From positions 161,216 through 225,215 of the forward strand of contig NZ_SPQZ01000006.1 in assembly GCF_004570845.1 (NCBI RefSeq): a stretch of DNA of 64,000 nucleotides, read 5' to 3'. This document shows positions 43,763-51,869 of this stretch, one piece after another (position 1 is the first letter of the stretch; the number at the start of each line of letters is the position of its first letter). The notes below the pieces were generated by a model, which worked only from the letters and a program-made list of their open reading frames with translations, did not search any database and had not been told where the DNA came from. This DNA comes from Orlajensenia leifsoniae. GTDB taxonomy: Bacteria; Actinomycetota; Actinomycetes; Actinomycetales; Microbacteriaceae. A program made the position numbers and the translations under genes.

Positions 43763-43792
43763 TTACTGTACCCAACAGTTTCGATCTATCAT
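43763..43792 (+). promoter_or_regulatory. Candidate queC promoter with inverted repeat in the divergent dpd/que region
   Basis: The 98-bp gap between the divergent dpdC-candidate and queC genes is AT-richer. TTACTG (43763-43768) and TATCAT (43787-43792), spaced 18 bp, could serve as -35 and -10. Overlapping them, ACTGT-ACCCA-ACAGT (43765-43779) is a 5-5-5 inverted repeat that could bind a regulator of both operons. Confidence 0.35.
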
Positions 43793-43829
43793 TGCGGTGC
43801 GTGCAATCTTCAATAGAGCGGAGGCTCAT

Positions 43830-44525
43830 ATGTCAAAGCGCAAGGCAGTTGTTCTCCTCAGTGGCGGGCTCGACTCAACAACGGTCCTAGCAATCGCGAA
43901 AAATGAGGGGTACGAACCATACGCTCTCAGCTTTCGGTATGGACAGCGTCACGTCGTGGAACTGGAGGCGGCAAAGCGCGTGGCAGAGGCTCAGGGTGTT
44001 GCGCAGCACGTCGTCTGCGACATTGACCTTAGGACTTTCGGTGGGTCGGCGCTCACCTCGGCGACTGACGTGCCAAAACACGACCGCGCGGAGGACCTCT
44101 CTCCCGACGAGATCCCGGTCACGTATGTGCCGGCCCGCAACACGATTTTCCTCTCCTTCGCTCTCGCATTCGCCGAGGTCGTGGGTGCAAGTGATGTGTT
44201 CATCGGTGTCAACGCACTCGACTATTCCGGTTACCCCGACTGCCGCCCCGAGTACATCGAGGCGTATGAGACCATGGCGAACCTCGCCACTCGTGCAGGC
44301 GTCGAAGGCGCGCGCCTCAAGATTCATACGCCTCTCATCTCCATGACGAAAGCTGACATCGTTCGTGCGGGTATGGAACTCGGAGTTGACTACTCGCTGA
44401 CCCTCTCCTGTTACGACCCCGACGACGAGGGTAAGTCCTGCGGACACTGTGACTCGTGTCTACTTCGAATCCGTGGATTCCAGGAGGCCGGGTCGTCCGA
44501 CCCGGTTGCATACCAAGCAGTCTGA
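43830..44525 (+). CDS. queC: QueC, 7-cyano-7-deazaguanine (preQ0) synthase
   Basis: 231 residues from ATG 43830, with GCGGAGG 5-11 nt upstream. It has the N-type ATP pyrophosphatase P-loop [12 protein letters not shown] at the N-terminus, [18 protein letters not shown], and the zinc site [17 protein letters not shown]. QueC converts 7-carboxy-7-deazaguanine to preQ0 with ammonia and ATP. It starts a five-gene chain whose members overlap by 1-4 bp and which supplies the base that DpdA puts into DNA. The stop overlaps queE (TGATG). Confidence 0.95.
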   Translation: MSKRKAVVLLSGGLDSTTVLAIAKNEGYEPYALSFRYGQRHVVELEAAKRVAEAQGVAQHVVCDIDLRTFGGSALTSATDVPKHDRAEDLSPDEIPVTYVPARNTIFLSFALAFAEVVGASDVFIGVNALDYSGYPDCRPEYIEAYETMANLATRAGVEGARLKIHTPLISMTKADIVRAGMELGVDYSLTLSCYDPDDEGKSCGHCDSCLLRIRGFQEAGSSDPVAYQAV

Positions 44526-45160
44526 TGTCCTACAAAATCAAAGAGATCTTCTACACCCTCCAGGGGGAGGGAGCGCACGCCGGGCGTCCCGCGGTTTTCT
44601 GCCGATTTAGTCTCTGCAACCTCTGGACCGGGCGCGAGCGAGACCGCCCTCGCGCCATTTGCCAGTTTTGCGATACGGATTTTGTCGGTACGGATGGCCC
44701 CGGTGGGGGCAAGTTCGCCACCGCGGACGATCTTGCCGATGCCGTTGAGGCAGCATGGCCGGTCGGTTGGGAATCCAACCGGATGGTCGTTTGCACCGGC
44801 GGCGAACCACTCCTGCAATTGGACGAGGCTGTTGTTGAGGCCCTCCACCGACGCGGGTTTTATGTGGCCGTTGAGACCAACGGAACCCGGCTTCCTCCCC
44901 CCGGAGTTGACTGGCTATGCGTTAGCCCGAAGGTAGGGGCTGAACTGGTGGTGAAGCGGGGGGATGAACTTAAATTCGTTTATCCCCAAAAAGGAGTGGA
45001 CCCTGCTTCATTCCAGCATCTGGACTTTGGAACTTTCCGAGTTCAGCCGATGGATGGCCCCGACGCCGTTGCGAACACAGCCCTCGCCGTTGAGTACTGC
45101 CTGAATCATCCAACGTGGCAGCTCAGCCTTCAAACCCATAAATACCTAGGAATCGCATGA
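44525..45160 (+). CDS. queE: QueE, 7-carboxy-7-deazaguanine synthase (radical SAM)
   Basis: 211 residues from ATG 44525. The substrate/SAM region starts EIFYTLQGEGAHAGRPAVFC. The [4Fe-4S] ligands form the family-specific CX14CX2C pattern, from CNLW to ICQFC, instead of the usual CX3CX2C. The CTGGEPLLQ motif contacts SAM. QueE contracts the ring of 6-carboxytetrahydropterin to CDG. It overlaps queC by 1 bp and queD by 4 bp. Confidence 0.94.
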   Translation: MSYKIKEIFYTLQGEGAHAGRPAVFCRFSLCNLWTGRERDRPRAICQFCDTDFVGTDGPGGGKFATADDLADAVEAAWPVGWESNRMVVCTGGEPLLQLDEAVVEALHRRGFYVAVETNGTRLPPPGVDWLCVSPKVGAELVVKRGDELKFVYPQKGVDPASFQHLDFGTFRVQPMDGPDAVANTALAVEYCLNHPTWQLSLQTHKYLGIA

Positions 45161-45540
45161 CTTTTTACGCCGAATTAGCCCGGACATTCTCATTTGAGTC
45201 TGCGCACTACCTTCCCAATGTCCCGGACGGTCATAAGTGTGGTCGAATGCACGGCCATTCCTACACGGTTGAGGTACAAGTAGCCGGCAATGTCGGTGAC
45301 AAGTCCGGCTTTGTCCAGGATTTCGGGGACCTGTCCGTTGCGTTTGCGCCGGTGCAAGAGCAACTCGATCATCACCTTCTAAATGAGATCGAGGGCCTTG
45401 AGAATCCGACTAGCGAGCACCTCGCTCGTTGGATTTGGCTCCGACTCGTTGACGAACTTCCTCTCCTATCCGCGATCGTGGTTAGCGAGACGCTCCGCTC
45501 GACGTGCACGTATCGCGGCGAGCCGAACGGGGCAAAGTAA
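45157..45540 (+). CDS. queD: QueD, 6-carboxy-5,6,7,8-tetrahydropterin synthase
   Basis: 127 residues. Typical features are FSFESAHYLP (first zinc His), the catalytic Cys and two zinc His in CGRMHGHSY, VQDFGDL, LDHHLLNE and the closing VSETLRSTCTY with the substrate-binding Glu. QueD turns dihydroneopterin triphosphate into 6-carboxytetrahydropterin. The ATG overlaps the queE stop (ATGA), and its TAATG shares a base with folE2. Confidence 0.94.
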   Translation: MTFYAELARTFSFESAHYLPNVPDGHKCGRMHGHSYTVEVQVAGNVGDKSGFVQDFGDLSVAFAPVQEQLDHHLLNEIEGLENPTSEHLARWIWLRLVDELPLLSAIVVSETLRSTCTYRGEPNGAK

Positions 45541-46361
45541 TGCTGCCCGAATTGACGCAGGCTCTGCCGGACATCCAGGATGAGGTTGACCCTCGTGGGA
45601 TCGAGTTGGATGCTGTAGGAGTGTCGGGCGTTCGCACTCCGATCCGTGTTTCGGACGGCGAAGTGGATGCCATGGGGGTAGGTTCCGCCGAGTTCGTCGT
45701 AACCCTCGCCGCAGACCGTCGCGGCACACACATGAGCAGGATGGTCGAGACGCTTGCCGTCCAACTCCGTGAGTTCGATCCGCGCGCGGCGCATGCCTTG
45801 ATTGCATCCGCGATGGATCGTCTCGATGCATCGAATGCTCAGATCTCGTTCGATCTCGCGGTTCCGTTTGAGGTTCGGGCGCCGGTGTCGGATGTGCCAG
45901 CCTGGCAGACCGCCGATGTCCAGTTCTCGATCCAGGGCTCGTTGGGGTCGGCTGCGATGACCACGACGTTGACGACGCACGTCACGAGTCTCTGTCCTTG
46001 CAGCAAAGCCATCAGTGATTACGGTGCGCACAACCAGCGAAGCGCCGTCACCCTGTCCGTAACTGGACGCGGAGATGACCTCTATCCAGTAGCCCTCTCG
46101 GATATGTTCACCCTGGCGCGCCAGGTGGGATCGTGCCCGATTTTCCCGGTTATCAAGCGCCCTGACGAGCGCTGGATCACGATGGAAGCCTACGATCACC
46201 CAGCCTTCGTTGAGGACATGGTCCGCGACCTCTCAGCGACCTGCCGCGCTCGTGGGCTGAGCCATTCGATCGCGGTTCGCAATTTTGAAAGCATCCACAG
46301 CCACGATGCAGTCGCGTCCCTGTCGTGGTCGCCGAACACTGACCGTGGGGCTCATTCGTGA
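45540..46361 (+). CDS. folE2: FolE2, GTP cyclohydrolase type IB
   Basis: 273 residues from ATG 45540. It matches the FolE2 (GCYH-IB) family rather than FolE: QDEVDPRGIELDAVGVSGVR near the start, the catalytic-Cys motif SLCPCSKAISDYGAHNQRS and FPVIKRPDERWITMEAYDHP near the end. The enzyme converts GTP to dihydroneopterin triphosphate, the first step toward preQ0, and type IB enzymes can use metals other than zinc. It is the fourth gene of the que chain and overlaps the transporter gene (GTGA). Linkage to que genes favours a preQ0 rather than a folate role. Confidence 0.92.
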   Translation: MLPELTQALPDIQDEVDPRGIELDAVGVSGVRTPIRVSDGEVDAMGVGSAEFVVTLAADRRGTHMSRMVETLAVQLREFDPRAAHALIASAMDRLDASNAQISFDLAVPFEVRAPVSDVPAWQTADVQFSIQGSLGSAAMTTTLTTHVTSLCPCSKAISDYGAHNQRSAVTLSVTGRGDDLYPVALSDMFTLARQVGSCPIFPVIKRPDERWITMEAYDHPAFVEDMVRDLSATCRARGLSHSIAVRNFESIHSHDAVASLSWSPNTDRGAHS

Positions 46362-46954
46362 GCGCAGGAGCTTACAACCGTCGCAAATTAATTCGAGGTT
46401 CCATCGCGCTCGCTGTCTATATCGGAGCGATTCTCGCCGCAAACATTCTCTCGGCGAACTTCGGTCTCGTTCCGGTCGGATTCGGCCTGGTCGTGACTGC
46501 TGGGACATATGCGGCCGGCTTCGCACTCCTCTCCCGTGACTTCGTGCATGTTTACCTCGGGATGCGAGGCGTGCTGGTCGGCATCGCCGTCGGACTAGCC
46601 CTGTCCTGGTTCTTGGCCACGCCCGCTCTCGCTGTGGCGTCCGCAGTCGCATTTCTTGTTGCTGAACTCGCGGACATGTTCGTTTTCCTGCGGATGCGCC
46701 CGCGCGGCTTCGTCCGGGCAGCCCTCATCTCGAACTGCGTATCTGCTCCTATCGACTCAGTGCTCTTCCTCTGGATCGCAGGGTTCCCGCTCATGTTTGA
46801 AAGCATTGTCGGGCAGATGGTCGGAAAGATCCTTTGGGCGACCATAGTGCCGCTCGCGATCTTTGTTGGTCTTCGCGCTCTGATTCGTTTCTACCGGGAG
46901 AGGCCAGTTGGTCCGCAACTAGCGAAGTCGAGCGACGGCCGGTCTCCGGCTTGA
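46358..46954 (+). CDS. VUT-family (YhhQ/QPTR-like) queuosine-precursor transporter
   Basis: 198 residues from GTG 46358. There are about five or six transmembrane segments, including ALAVYIGAILAANILSANFG and GTYAAGFALLSRDFVHVYLG. The early AANIL and mid-protein VAFLVAELADMFVFLRMRPR pattern is typical of YhhQ/VUT proteins, which import 7-deazaguanine precursors such as preQ0. Being the last gene of a de novo preQ0 operon, it may supplement synthesis by scavenging, or export excess. A 272-bp gap without visible features follows. Confidence 0.85.
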   Translation: MSAGAYNRRKLIRGSIALAVYIGAILAANILSANFGLVPVGFGLVVTAGTYAAGFALLSRDFVHVYLGMRGVLVGIAVGLALSWFLATPALAVASAVAFLVAELADMFVFLRMRPRGFVRAALISNCVSAPIDSVLFLWIAGFPLMFESIVGQMVGKILWATIVPLAIFVGLRALIRFYRERPVGPQLAKSSDGRSPA

Positions 46955-47226
46955 ACTAGCACTCATTTCAGTTGTCGCCCGCGCGCGCCCGCCGCGTGCT
47001 CTGAAGTGCATTATCGACGGGCCCCGACCTCTATGGTGCAAACAGGGGTAGCAAATGCGCCCATGGTGTGAGAAGGCGCTTTATCCCTACTCGGTGCAGC
47101 AGGCTCCCGCGGCCTCGAGGGTGCGGGCTAGTTGGTGGCGGCCGCCAACAGGAACGCGGGGATTCCGCGAATCCGGAAATAGTGTCGAAGAGAAGACGGA
47201 ACCGATAACTGCGCCATCATGAGCGG

Positions 47227-47859
47227 GTGAACAATCCGAACTGGACCGACGTTGTTATAGCATTCACCGGGATCGTAACTCCGGTACTTGTTGCCGTCTT
47301 TGGTGTATTTCTCGCGCGGCGACAATCCCGCAGCCAACTACTTCAGCAGACTCGGTTCGAGTACTACAAATCACTCGCTCCTGATCTGAACCGGCTGATG
47401 TGTTATCTGACATTCATCGGAACCTGGCGAGACGACAGCCCGCCGGAGATTGTGGCTCTAAAGAGAAGGCTTGATTCCACCTTCCACGTTGCGGCCCCCC
47501 TCTTCAGCGGCGAGGTCTCCGCGGCGTATCGAAGGCAAATGGATCTCAGCTTCGCGACATTCGGTAACTGGGGCCAAGATGCAACTATTCGTAGTAGCGC
47601 CTACCGCAGGCAGCAGACGTGGAGCCGAGCAGATCTGCCTTGGGAACCCGGCTGGCAAGCGATGTTCGATCTCGACAATGCTGATTCGATCACGGCAGAG
47701 TCACTGGCGGCTTACAGGAAAGCGTATGACGATCTGCTCTTCGCTTTGGTCACCGATCTGAGCCTCACCCGTGCACGCGAGGAATATACGACCCCGCGTG
47801 TATCCCGAAATGCCAGCCCATCGATCGTCCGGGATATACCGGGAACTGCCCGCCCCTGA
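47227..47859 (+). CDS. Hypothetical protein with one N-terminal membrane helix
   Basis: 210 residues from GTG 47227; the ribosome-binding site is weak, so the start is uncertain. Residues 8-30 (VVIAFTGIVTPVLVAVFGVF) form one transmembrane helix, followed by ARRQSRSQLLQQTRFEYYKS and a helical cytoplasmic domain. The layout is common in phage- and defence-associated hypothetical proteins, but no family is recognised. Its composition sits between island and core. It is the last plausible gene of the low-GC segment. Confidence 0.55.
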   Translation: MNNPNWTDVVIAFTGIVTPVLVAVFGVFLARRQSRSQLLQQTRFEYYKSLAPDLNRLMCYLTFIGTWRDDSPPEIVALKRRLDSTFHVAAPLFSGEVSAAYRRQMDLSFATFGNWGQDATIRSSAYRRQQTWSRADLPWEPGWQAMFDLDNADSITAESLAAYRKAYDDLLFALVTDLSLTRAREEYTTPRVSRNASPSIVRDIPGTARP

Positions 47860-47938
47860 GGCTCAGACCCCGAAGGCTTGATCCAGATCGATCTCGAGCG
47901 AGTGGCCACGGTCCCTCTGGCATTAATTGCCGCGCCGA

Positions 47939-48490
47939 TTAGTTGGCGCCCATATCGCAAGCGTCCCACCCGCCTTCTAGAACGAGTTGCTGGTGGCTCT
48001 CGGGCGACGAGAGGAATGAAAGGGCGGCGACTGCCGCCTCAACCCCGAGGCAGTCCGCCCGGCGGCGCGCCAGCAGGTCGTCCAGCGCGGCGGCGACCAA
48101 CGCATCCGCGTTAGCCGCTGCAAGGAATTCGATCCAGAGCACGCTGGTGCGGGCGTTGGCTGCGGCGACGAAGGCGGCGGTGGCGGTGAGGAAGGCATCC
48201 GCATCCGTTATCGCCAGAATCTCCTGGGCGGGGTCGCTGTCGACGACGGGCGCGGGGCCCTCGGTGCCGGCGAAGGCCTGCTCGAAGGCTCCGAGGAGGA
48301 GTTCGCGCTTGGGGCCGTTGTTCTTCACGGTCTCGGGGGAGACTCCGGCGCGGGCGGCGATGTCGGCGAGCGAGGTGCCGCTGTAGCCGTTCTCGGTGAA
48401 GCAGGTGGCCGCGGCTTCGAGGATGCGCCGGCGGGTGGTCGCCGCCCGCTCGGCGCGCAGGGTCGAGACATAGCTGCGGGAGGGGACCAC
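47939..48490 (-). CDS. TetR-family regulator, C-terminally damaged copy of the 53-kb gene
   Basis: 183 residues from GTG 48490. The N-terminal HTH (TTRRRILEAAATCFTENGYS, then TSLADIAARAGVSPETVKNN) and the next 100 residues are nearly identical to the TetR protein at 52773-53414, and the DNA looks about 95% identical by eye. After RRRAD about 15 residues present in the other copy are missing, and the last 18 or so residues are replaced by DACDMGAN. It is probably a decaying duplicate whose C-terminus was lost at the edge of the accessory island. The DNA-binding part could still work. Confidence 0.75.
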   Translation of the reverse strand: MVPSRSYVSTLRAERAATTRRRILEAAATCFTENGYSGTSLADIAARAGVSPETVKNNGPKRELLLGAFEQAFAGTEGPAPVVDSDPAQEILAITDADAFLTATAAFVAAANARTSVLWIEFLAAANADALVAAALDDLLARRRADCLGVEAAVAALSFLSSPESHQQLVLEGGWDACDMGAN

Positions 48491-48519
48491 AGCGCTGCCG
48501 CCGCGTCGGCGGCGCGCAA

Positions 48520-48525
48520 TACGCT
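48520..48525 (+). promoter_or_regulatory. -10 element TACGCT of a leaderless promoter
   Basis: TACGCT ends 6 nt before the ATG at 48532, with no Shine-Dalgarno between them. Confidence 0.5.
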
Positions 48526-48531
48526 GATGGC

Positions 48532-50169
48532 ATGTCTGCGACGACAGATCTCGACCGGCTCGGCTCCGAATTCTGGGGATGGAAGGCGGCGACCGGCTTC
48601 CACACCTCCGACGATGTGCCGCGGATGGCGCGGCCTGCGGGGTGGGTGCCGTTGTTCGATGCCGCATCCGTCGCCGAACGGCTTGTGCAGCTGCGCGTGT
48701 TCGCCGAGAGGCATGCGGCTATCGACGTGAGCGCCGAGCCCGTGCCAATTCAGGTCGACCATCGGCTTCTCGGCTCCGCCCTGGCGCGCGTGCACTGGGA
48801 GCTCGACGTGCTCCGCAACTGGCAGCGCGACGCGGTGTTCCTCTTCGGGCAGATCGTCGGCCCGTGGTTCGACCTGCTGCTGCAGCCACCGCCCTTCCAC
48901 GCCGAGCGCCGATCCGACCTCGTGACGGTGCTCACCGCGATGCCGGATGCCGTCGACAGTGCCATCGCCAACCTCGCCGAGCACGGCGTCGCGTCGCTGG
49001 CCCACGTGGCCATCGGAATGCTGGACGACATCGGCGAGCGGCTCGCGACATCCGTCACCGCGGTCGCCGATCACGTCGATGACGAGACACGAGTCGCCCT
49101 CACGGCTGCGCTCCCGCCGGCCCGCGACGCCCTCGAGCGCTATCGCGCCTGGCTCGAGCAGAACGCGGACGATCTCGGGCCCGACGCCATCGTGGGGCGC
49201 GAAGCTTTCGTCTGGTACCTGCGCCATGTCGCGATGATCGCCGGCGAGCCCGAGGAGCTTGTGCGCGCCGCCGAGCAGGACTATCGGCGTGCGGTGGCAG
49301 CCGAAGCGGCCGCTCGGGCGAGCTTCGCGGGGGAGCCGGAACCGCCGGTTGCGGCATCCGTCGACGCAGAAGTGTCGGCACAGATCGCGGGAGAGCTGGA
49401 GGTGCGCTCCTTCTACGAGCGGCACGGTCTGCTCAGCCAGCCCGTGAGCCTGCGGCACTACGAGTTCGCCGCGACTCCCGCCTACCTGGAGCCGTTCGCG
49501 ATGTTCGGGGTGACCGACGACCTGGGCAGCCACGCTCGCGTTGAGACGGCCACCTCGTACATCCCCGAGCCGTCGACCGAGCTGCCCTACTTCGACGCGG
49601 CGAGCGCGCGAGATCCGCGGCTCGGCATCATCCATGAGGGCGTGCATGCCCAGCAGCTCGCGCTCTCCTGGGGCAATCCGCGGCCGCTGCGGCGCCATGT
49701 TTACGACTCGGTGCCCAACGAGGGCCTCGCGCACTACAACGAGGAGCTCATGCTCACCGCCGGGCTGTTCGCCGACGCCCCGCACTCGCAGGTGATCGTG
49801 CACAACTTCATGCGGCTGCGGGCTCTGCGGGTGATCGTCGACGTCAACCTGGTCACCGGTGTCTTCAGTCACGCGGATGCTGTGCGCTTCTTCGTGGGAC
49901 GGGTGCCGATGGACCTCGCCACGGCCACCGAGGAGACCGCCATGTACGTCGCGACGCCGGGGCTCGCGATGTCGTACAACGTGGGCAAGCACGAGGTGCT
50001 GCGGCTGGTGGCGGATGCGGCCGTCGCGGGCGGCGGCGGTGGCGACGCCTTCGACCTGCGCCGCCTGCACGACTTCCTCTGGGAGAACGGCAACGTGCCG
50101 GTGTCGCTTCTGCGCTGGGAACTGCTCGGCGACCGTTCGGATGTCGACGTGCTCGACGCCGCTGGGTGA
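48532..50169 (+). CDS. DUF885-like putative zinc metalloprotein
   Basis: 545 residues, mostly helical, no signal peptide. Near residue 368 HEGVHAQQLALSW supplies an HExxH motif, followed about 25 residues on by NEGLAHYNEELM, the glutamate-bearing segment of DUF885 proteins (whose motif is usually HExxPGHH). The family is related to M32/M2-like helical metallopeptidases. A peptidase role is plausible, but the altered HEGVH form should be noted. A TACGCT -10 6 nt before the ATG predicts a leaderless mRNA. The damaged TetR copy is divergent and could have regulated it. Confidence 0.75.
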   Translation: MSATTDLDRLGSEFWGWKAATGFHTSDDVPRMARPAGWVPLFDAASVAERLVQLRVFAERHAAIDVSAEPVPIQVDHRLLGSALARVHWELDVLRNWQRDAVFLFGQIVGPWFDLLLQPPPFHAERRSDLVTVLTAMPDAVDSAIANLAEHGVASLAHVAIGMLDDIGERLATSVTAVADHVDDETRVALTAALPPARDALERYRAWLEQNADDLGPDAIVGREAFVWYLRHVAMIAGEPEELVRAAEQDYRRAVAAEAAARASFAGEPEPPVAASVDAEVSAQIAGELEVRSFYERHGLLSQPVSLRHYEFAATPAYLEPFAMFGVTDDLGSHARVETATSYIPEPSTELPYFDAASARDPRLGIIHEGVHAQQLALSWGNPRPLRRHVYDSVPNEGLAHYNEELMLTAGLFADAPHSQVIVHNFMRLRALRVIVDVNLVTGVFSHADAVRFFVGRVPMDLATATEETAMYVATPGLAMSYNVGKHEVLRLVADAAVAGGGGGDAFDLRRLHDFLWENGNVPVSLLRWELLGDRSDVDVLDAAG

Positions 50170-50217
50170 CGCGGCCTCCTTCACCGCAAAATCGAGGCCG
50201 CGCTCAACGCACGTAAT

Positions 50218-51666
50218 TCAGGGCGTCGCTTCCTCGCTCGGCGATGGGACCGTCACCGAGCTCGCGTACTCCGGTCCCGTCAGGGTGAGGGAGTACGAGG
50301 CGCCATCGGCGCTCACGACGTAGTCAGCCGTCGTCCCGTCGGGCAGGTCCACCAGGGTCACTCCGGCATCTGTTTGAAGAACGGAAGCGCCTCGCGTCAC
50401 GATGAGCGACGTGGGACGAGTGCCGTTCGGGCTGTTCGCATCGATCGCTGTGACAGCAGCGGACGCGGCATTTTCGAGTGCCAGCTGCTCGGCGCCCTGT
50501 GAAGCGAACTGTTGGGGGCTGGCATCCTTGAGTGAGGTGTTCGACATGGATGACGCGACACCCCACACTATGAGCAGGACGACGAGGCCGCCGATGAGGG
50601 AGCCGAGCGACGACTCCTTTTTCTTGTTCTTTTTGCGCGGCCTACTTGCTGGCCGGGATGGTCGTTGGATCGGGGGCCGAGGCTGGCGGGTTGGCCTGGT
50701 TGCGGTGGGCGAACGCACCGTTCTTGAGGCTGGCATCGGAGTCACCCCGAGCCGTGCATGGATGCGTTCGAACTCGGCGTCCAATTCACCAGCGGACGTG
50801 ACCGACATGGGTTCACGCGACCATGTCTCTGCGCGCATCGCCGCAGCTGCAATCTGGGCTACCTGATCATCGCTGTAGTTGCGTCGGTGGGCGCGGAGCA
50901 CGGAAAGAAGCTCGTCAGCGCTGACCACCTCGACGAGCGCCCCGTCGACGAGAGGTTCGGCGCGTACTGTCAACGTCGCCCCCACGACCACGATGACCCC
51001 GAATACCTCGACAGAGAGACCGCTCGCGTGTGCGAGCAGACGCTCAGCGCGACCTGCTTCGTGCGCCGAGTTCGTGAGGTAGTGCTGAGGCCGATTGCTG
51101 ACTCGGAACGCACGCCCCGCCACCCATACGGCCTTACCGGGGTGATGCTTCGTGTTGAGTGTGAAGACTCCAGGAGGGCCGATCAGAACGTGATCGATGT
51201 CGCTCCCGTCGGAGCCGACGGGGACCGAATGCAACACGGTCCATTCGGGTCCCAGGTTGGACAAGATGTTCGCAACATGGCGCTCGCCGATCGCACCGGT
51301 ATGCCACGATCGCATTTCGGCGTGCTGGCCGGCGGCCTGCAGTTCGATGAGTTTCTCGATCACAGCGTGGGCCGGAACTCGATCGCGAAGGTCGTTCGGC
51401 GTACGGGTGACGGATGCCGCCACCATTGGAGGCCCGGCCGGCTCGTTCTTCGCGGGTGCGGCCGGTGCGAAGTCAACGCCGACGTCCGGGTCGCGCACGC
51501 AACGGAAGTCCGCCCACGCGTCACCGGTCCACCAACGCCATTGTGACGTGTCCGCCTGGTCCGTGTACCAGCCCTGAGGCGGGCGCGGGGGCAGCGGGGA
51601 CTCGAGCATGACTGCCTCATCCTCGATGCCGTCTTCCACTGCAGCTGAATGACGACCGGGGGGCAT
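50218..51666 (-). CDS. DUF2510-NERD membrane protein
   Basis: 482 residues from ATG 51666, supported by TAGCGT 6 nt upstream (leaderless). Residues 29-52 are a DUF2510 motif (PPQGWYTD, WRWWTGDAW). Residues about 112-230 are a NERD (nuclease-related) domain: HTGAIGERHVANILSNL, then DIDHVLIGPPGVFTLNTKHH with the PD-(D/E)XK-like Asp and Lys. A Pro/Arg/Lys-rich linker is followed by one transmembrane helix (SLIGGLVVLLIVWGVASSM near 350) and an exported beta-rich tail. Nuclease activity of NERD proteins is predicted, not proven. Confidence 0.83.
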   Translation of the reverse strand: MPPGRHSAAVEDGIEDEAVMLESPLPPRPPQGWYTDQADTSQWRWWTGDAWADFRCVRDPDVGVDFAPAAPAKNEPAGPPMVAASVTRTPNDLRDRVPAHAVIEKLIELQAAGQHAEMRSWHTGAIGERHVANILSNLGPEWTVLHSVPVGSDGSDIDHVLIGPPGVFTLNTKHHPGKAVWVAGRAFRVSNRPQHYLTNSAHEAGRAERLLAHASGLSVEVFGVIVVVGATLTVRAEPLVDGALVEVVSADELLSVLRAHRRNYSDDQVAQIAAAAMRAETWSREPMSVTSAGELDAEFERIHARLGVTPMPASRTVRSPTATRPTRQPRPPIQRPSRPASRPRKKNKKKESSLGSLIGGLVVLLIVWGVASSMSNTSLKDASPQQFASQGAEQLALENAASAAVTAIDANSPNGTRPTSLIVTRGASVLQTDAGVTLVDLPDGTTADYVVSADGASYSLTLTGPEYASSVTVPSPSEEATP

Positions 51667-51672
51667 CCGTCC

Positions 51673-51678
51673 ACGCTA
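51673..51678 (-). promoter_or_regulatory. -10 element TAGCGT of a leaderless promoter
   Basis: TAGCGT on the minus strand ends 6 nt before the ATG of the NERD gene. Confidence 0.5.
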
Positions 51679-51856
51679 TCGACGCGGAACCTGTCAGCGC
51701 TGGCCCCAGAGTACGGGCGACTGGAGTTGGGGCCCGTCGTGGTTGCCCGTCGTCGAGGGCTCGTGCTCGCTTCGCTTCGCCGGCTGGCATCGCCGGATGA
51801 TCGATTGGGTGATCCGTCACCGCTTCGGGGACTGGTGGCGGCGCGTGGGCGATTGG

Positions 51857-51862
51857 TAGGTT
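51857..51862 (+). promoter_or_regulatory. -10 element TAGGTT of a leaderless promoter
   Basis: TAGGTT ends 7 nt before GTG 51870 and supports that start over the in-frame TTG at 51861, which it overlaps. Confidence 0.45.
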
Positions 51863-51869
51863 GCGGCTC

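Noticed and set aside
43732..43829. preQ1-type riboswitch before queC
   Set aside because: The leader is short, has no visible pseudoknot-forming hairpin and A-rich tail, and the operon makes preQ0 without queF.
22101..46954. BREX, DISARM or Dnd assignment for the helicase-rich island
   Set aside because: There is no PglX/DrmMII-type methyltransferase, PglZ, DndC or DndD. The transglycosylase plus que genes define Dpd instead.
46955..47226. tRNA gene or attachment site at the right end of the island
   Set aside because: No cloverleaf, CCA end or direct repeat matching the left side could be seen, and no integrase gene is present.
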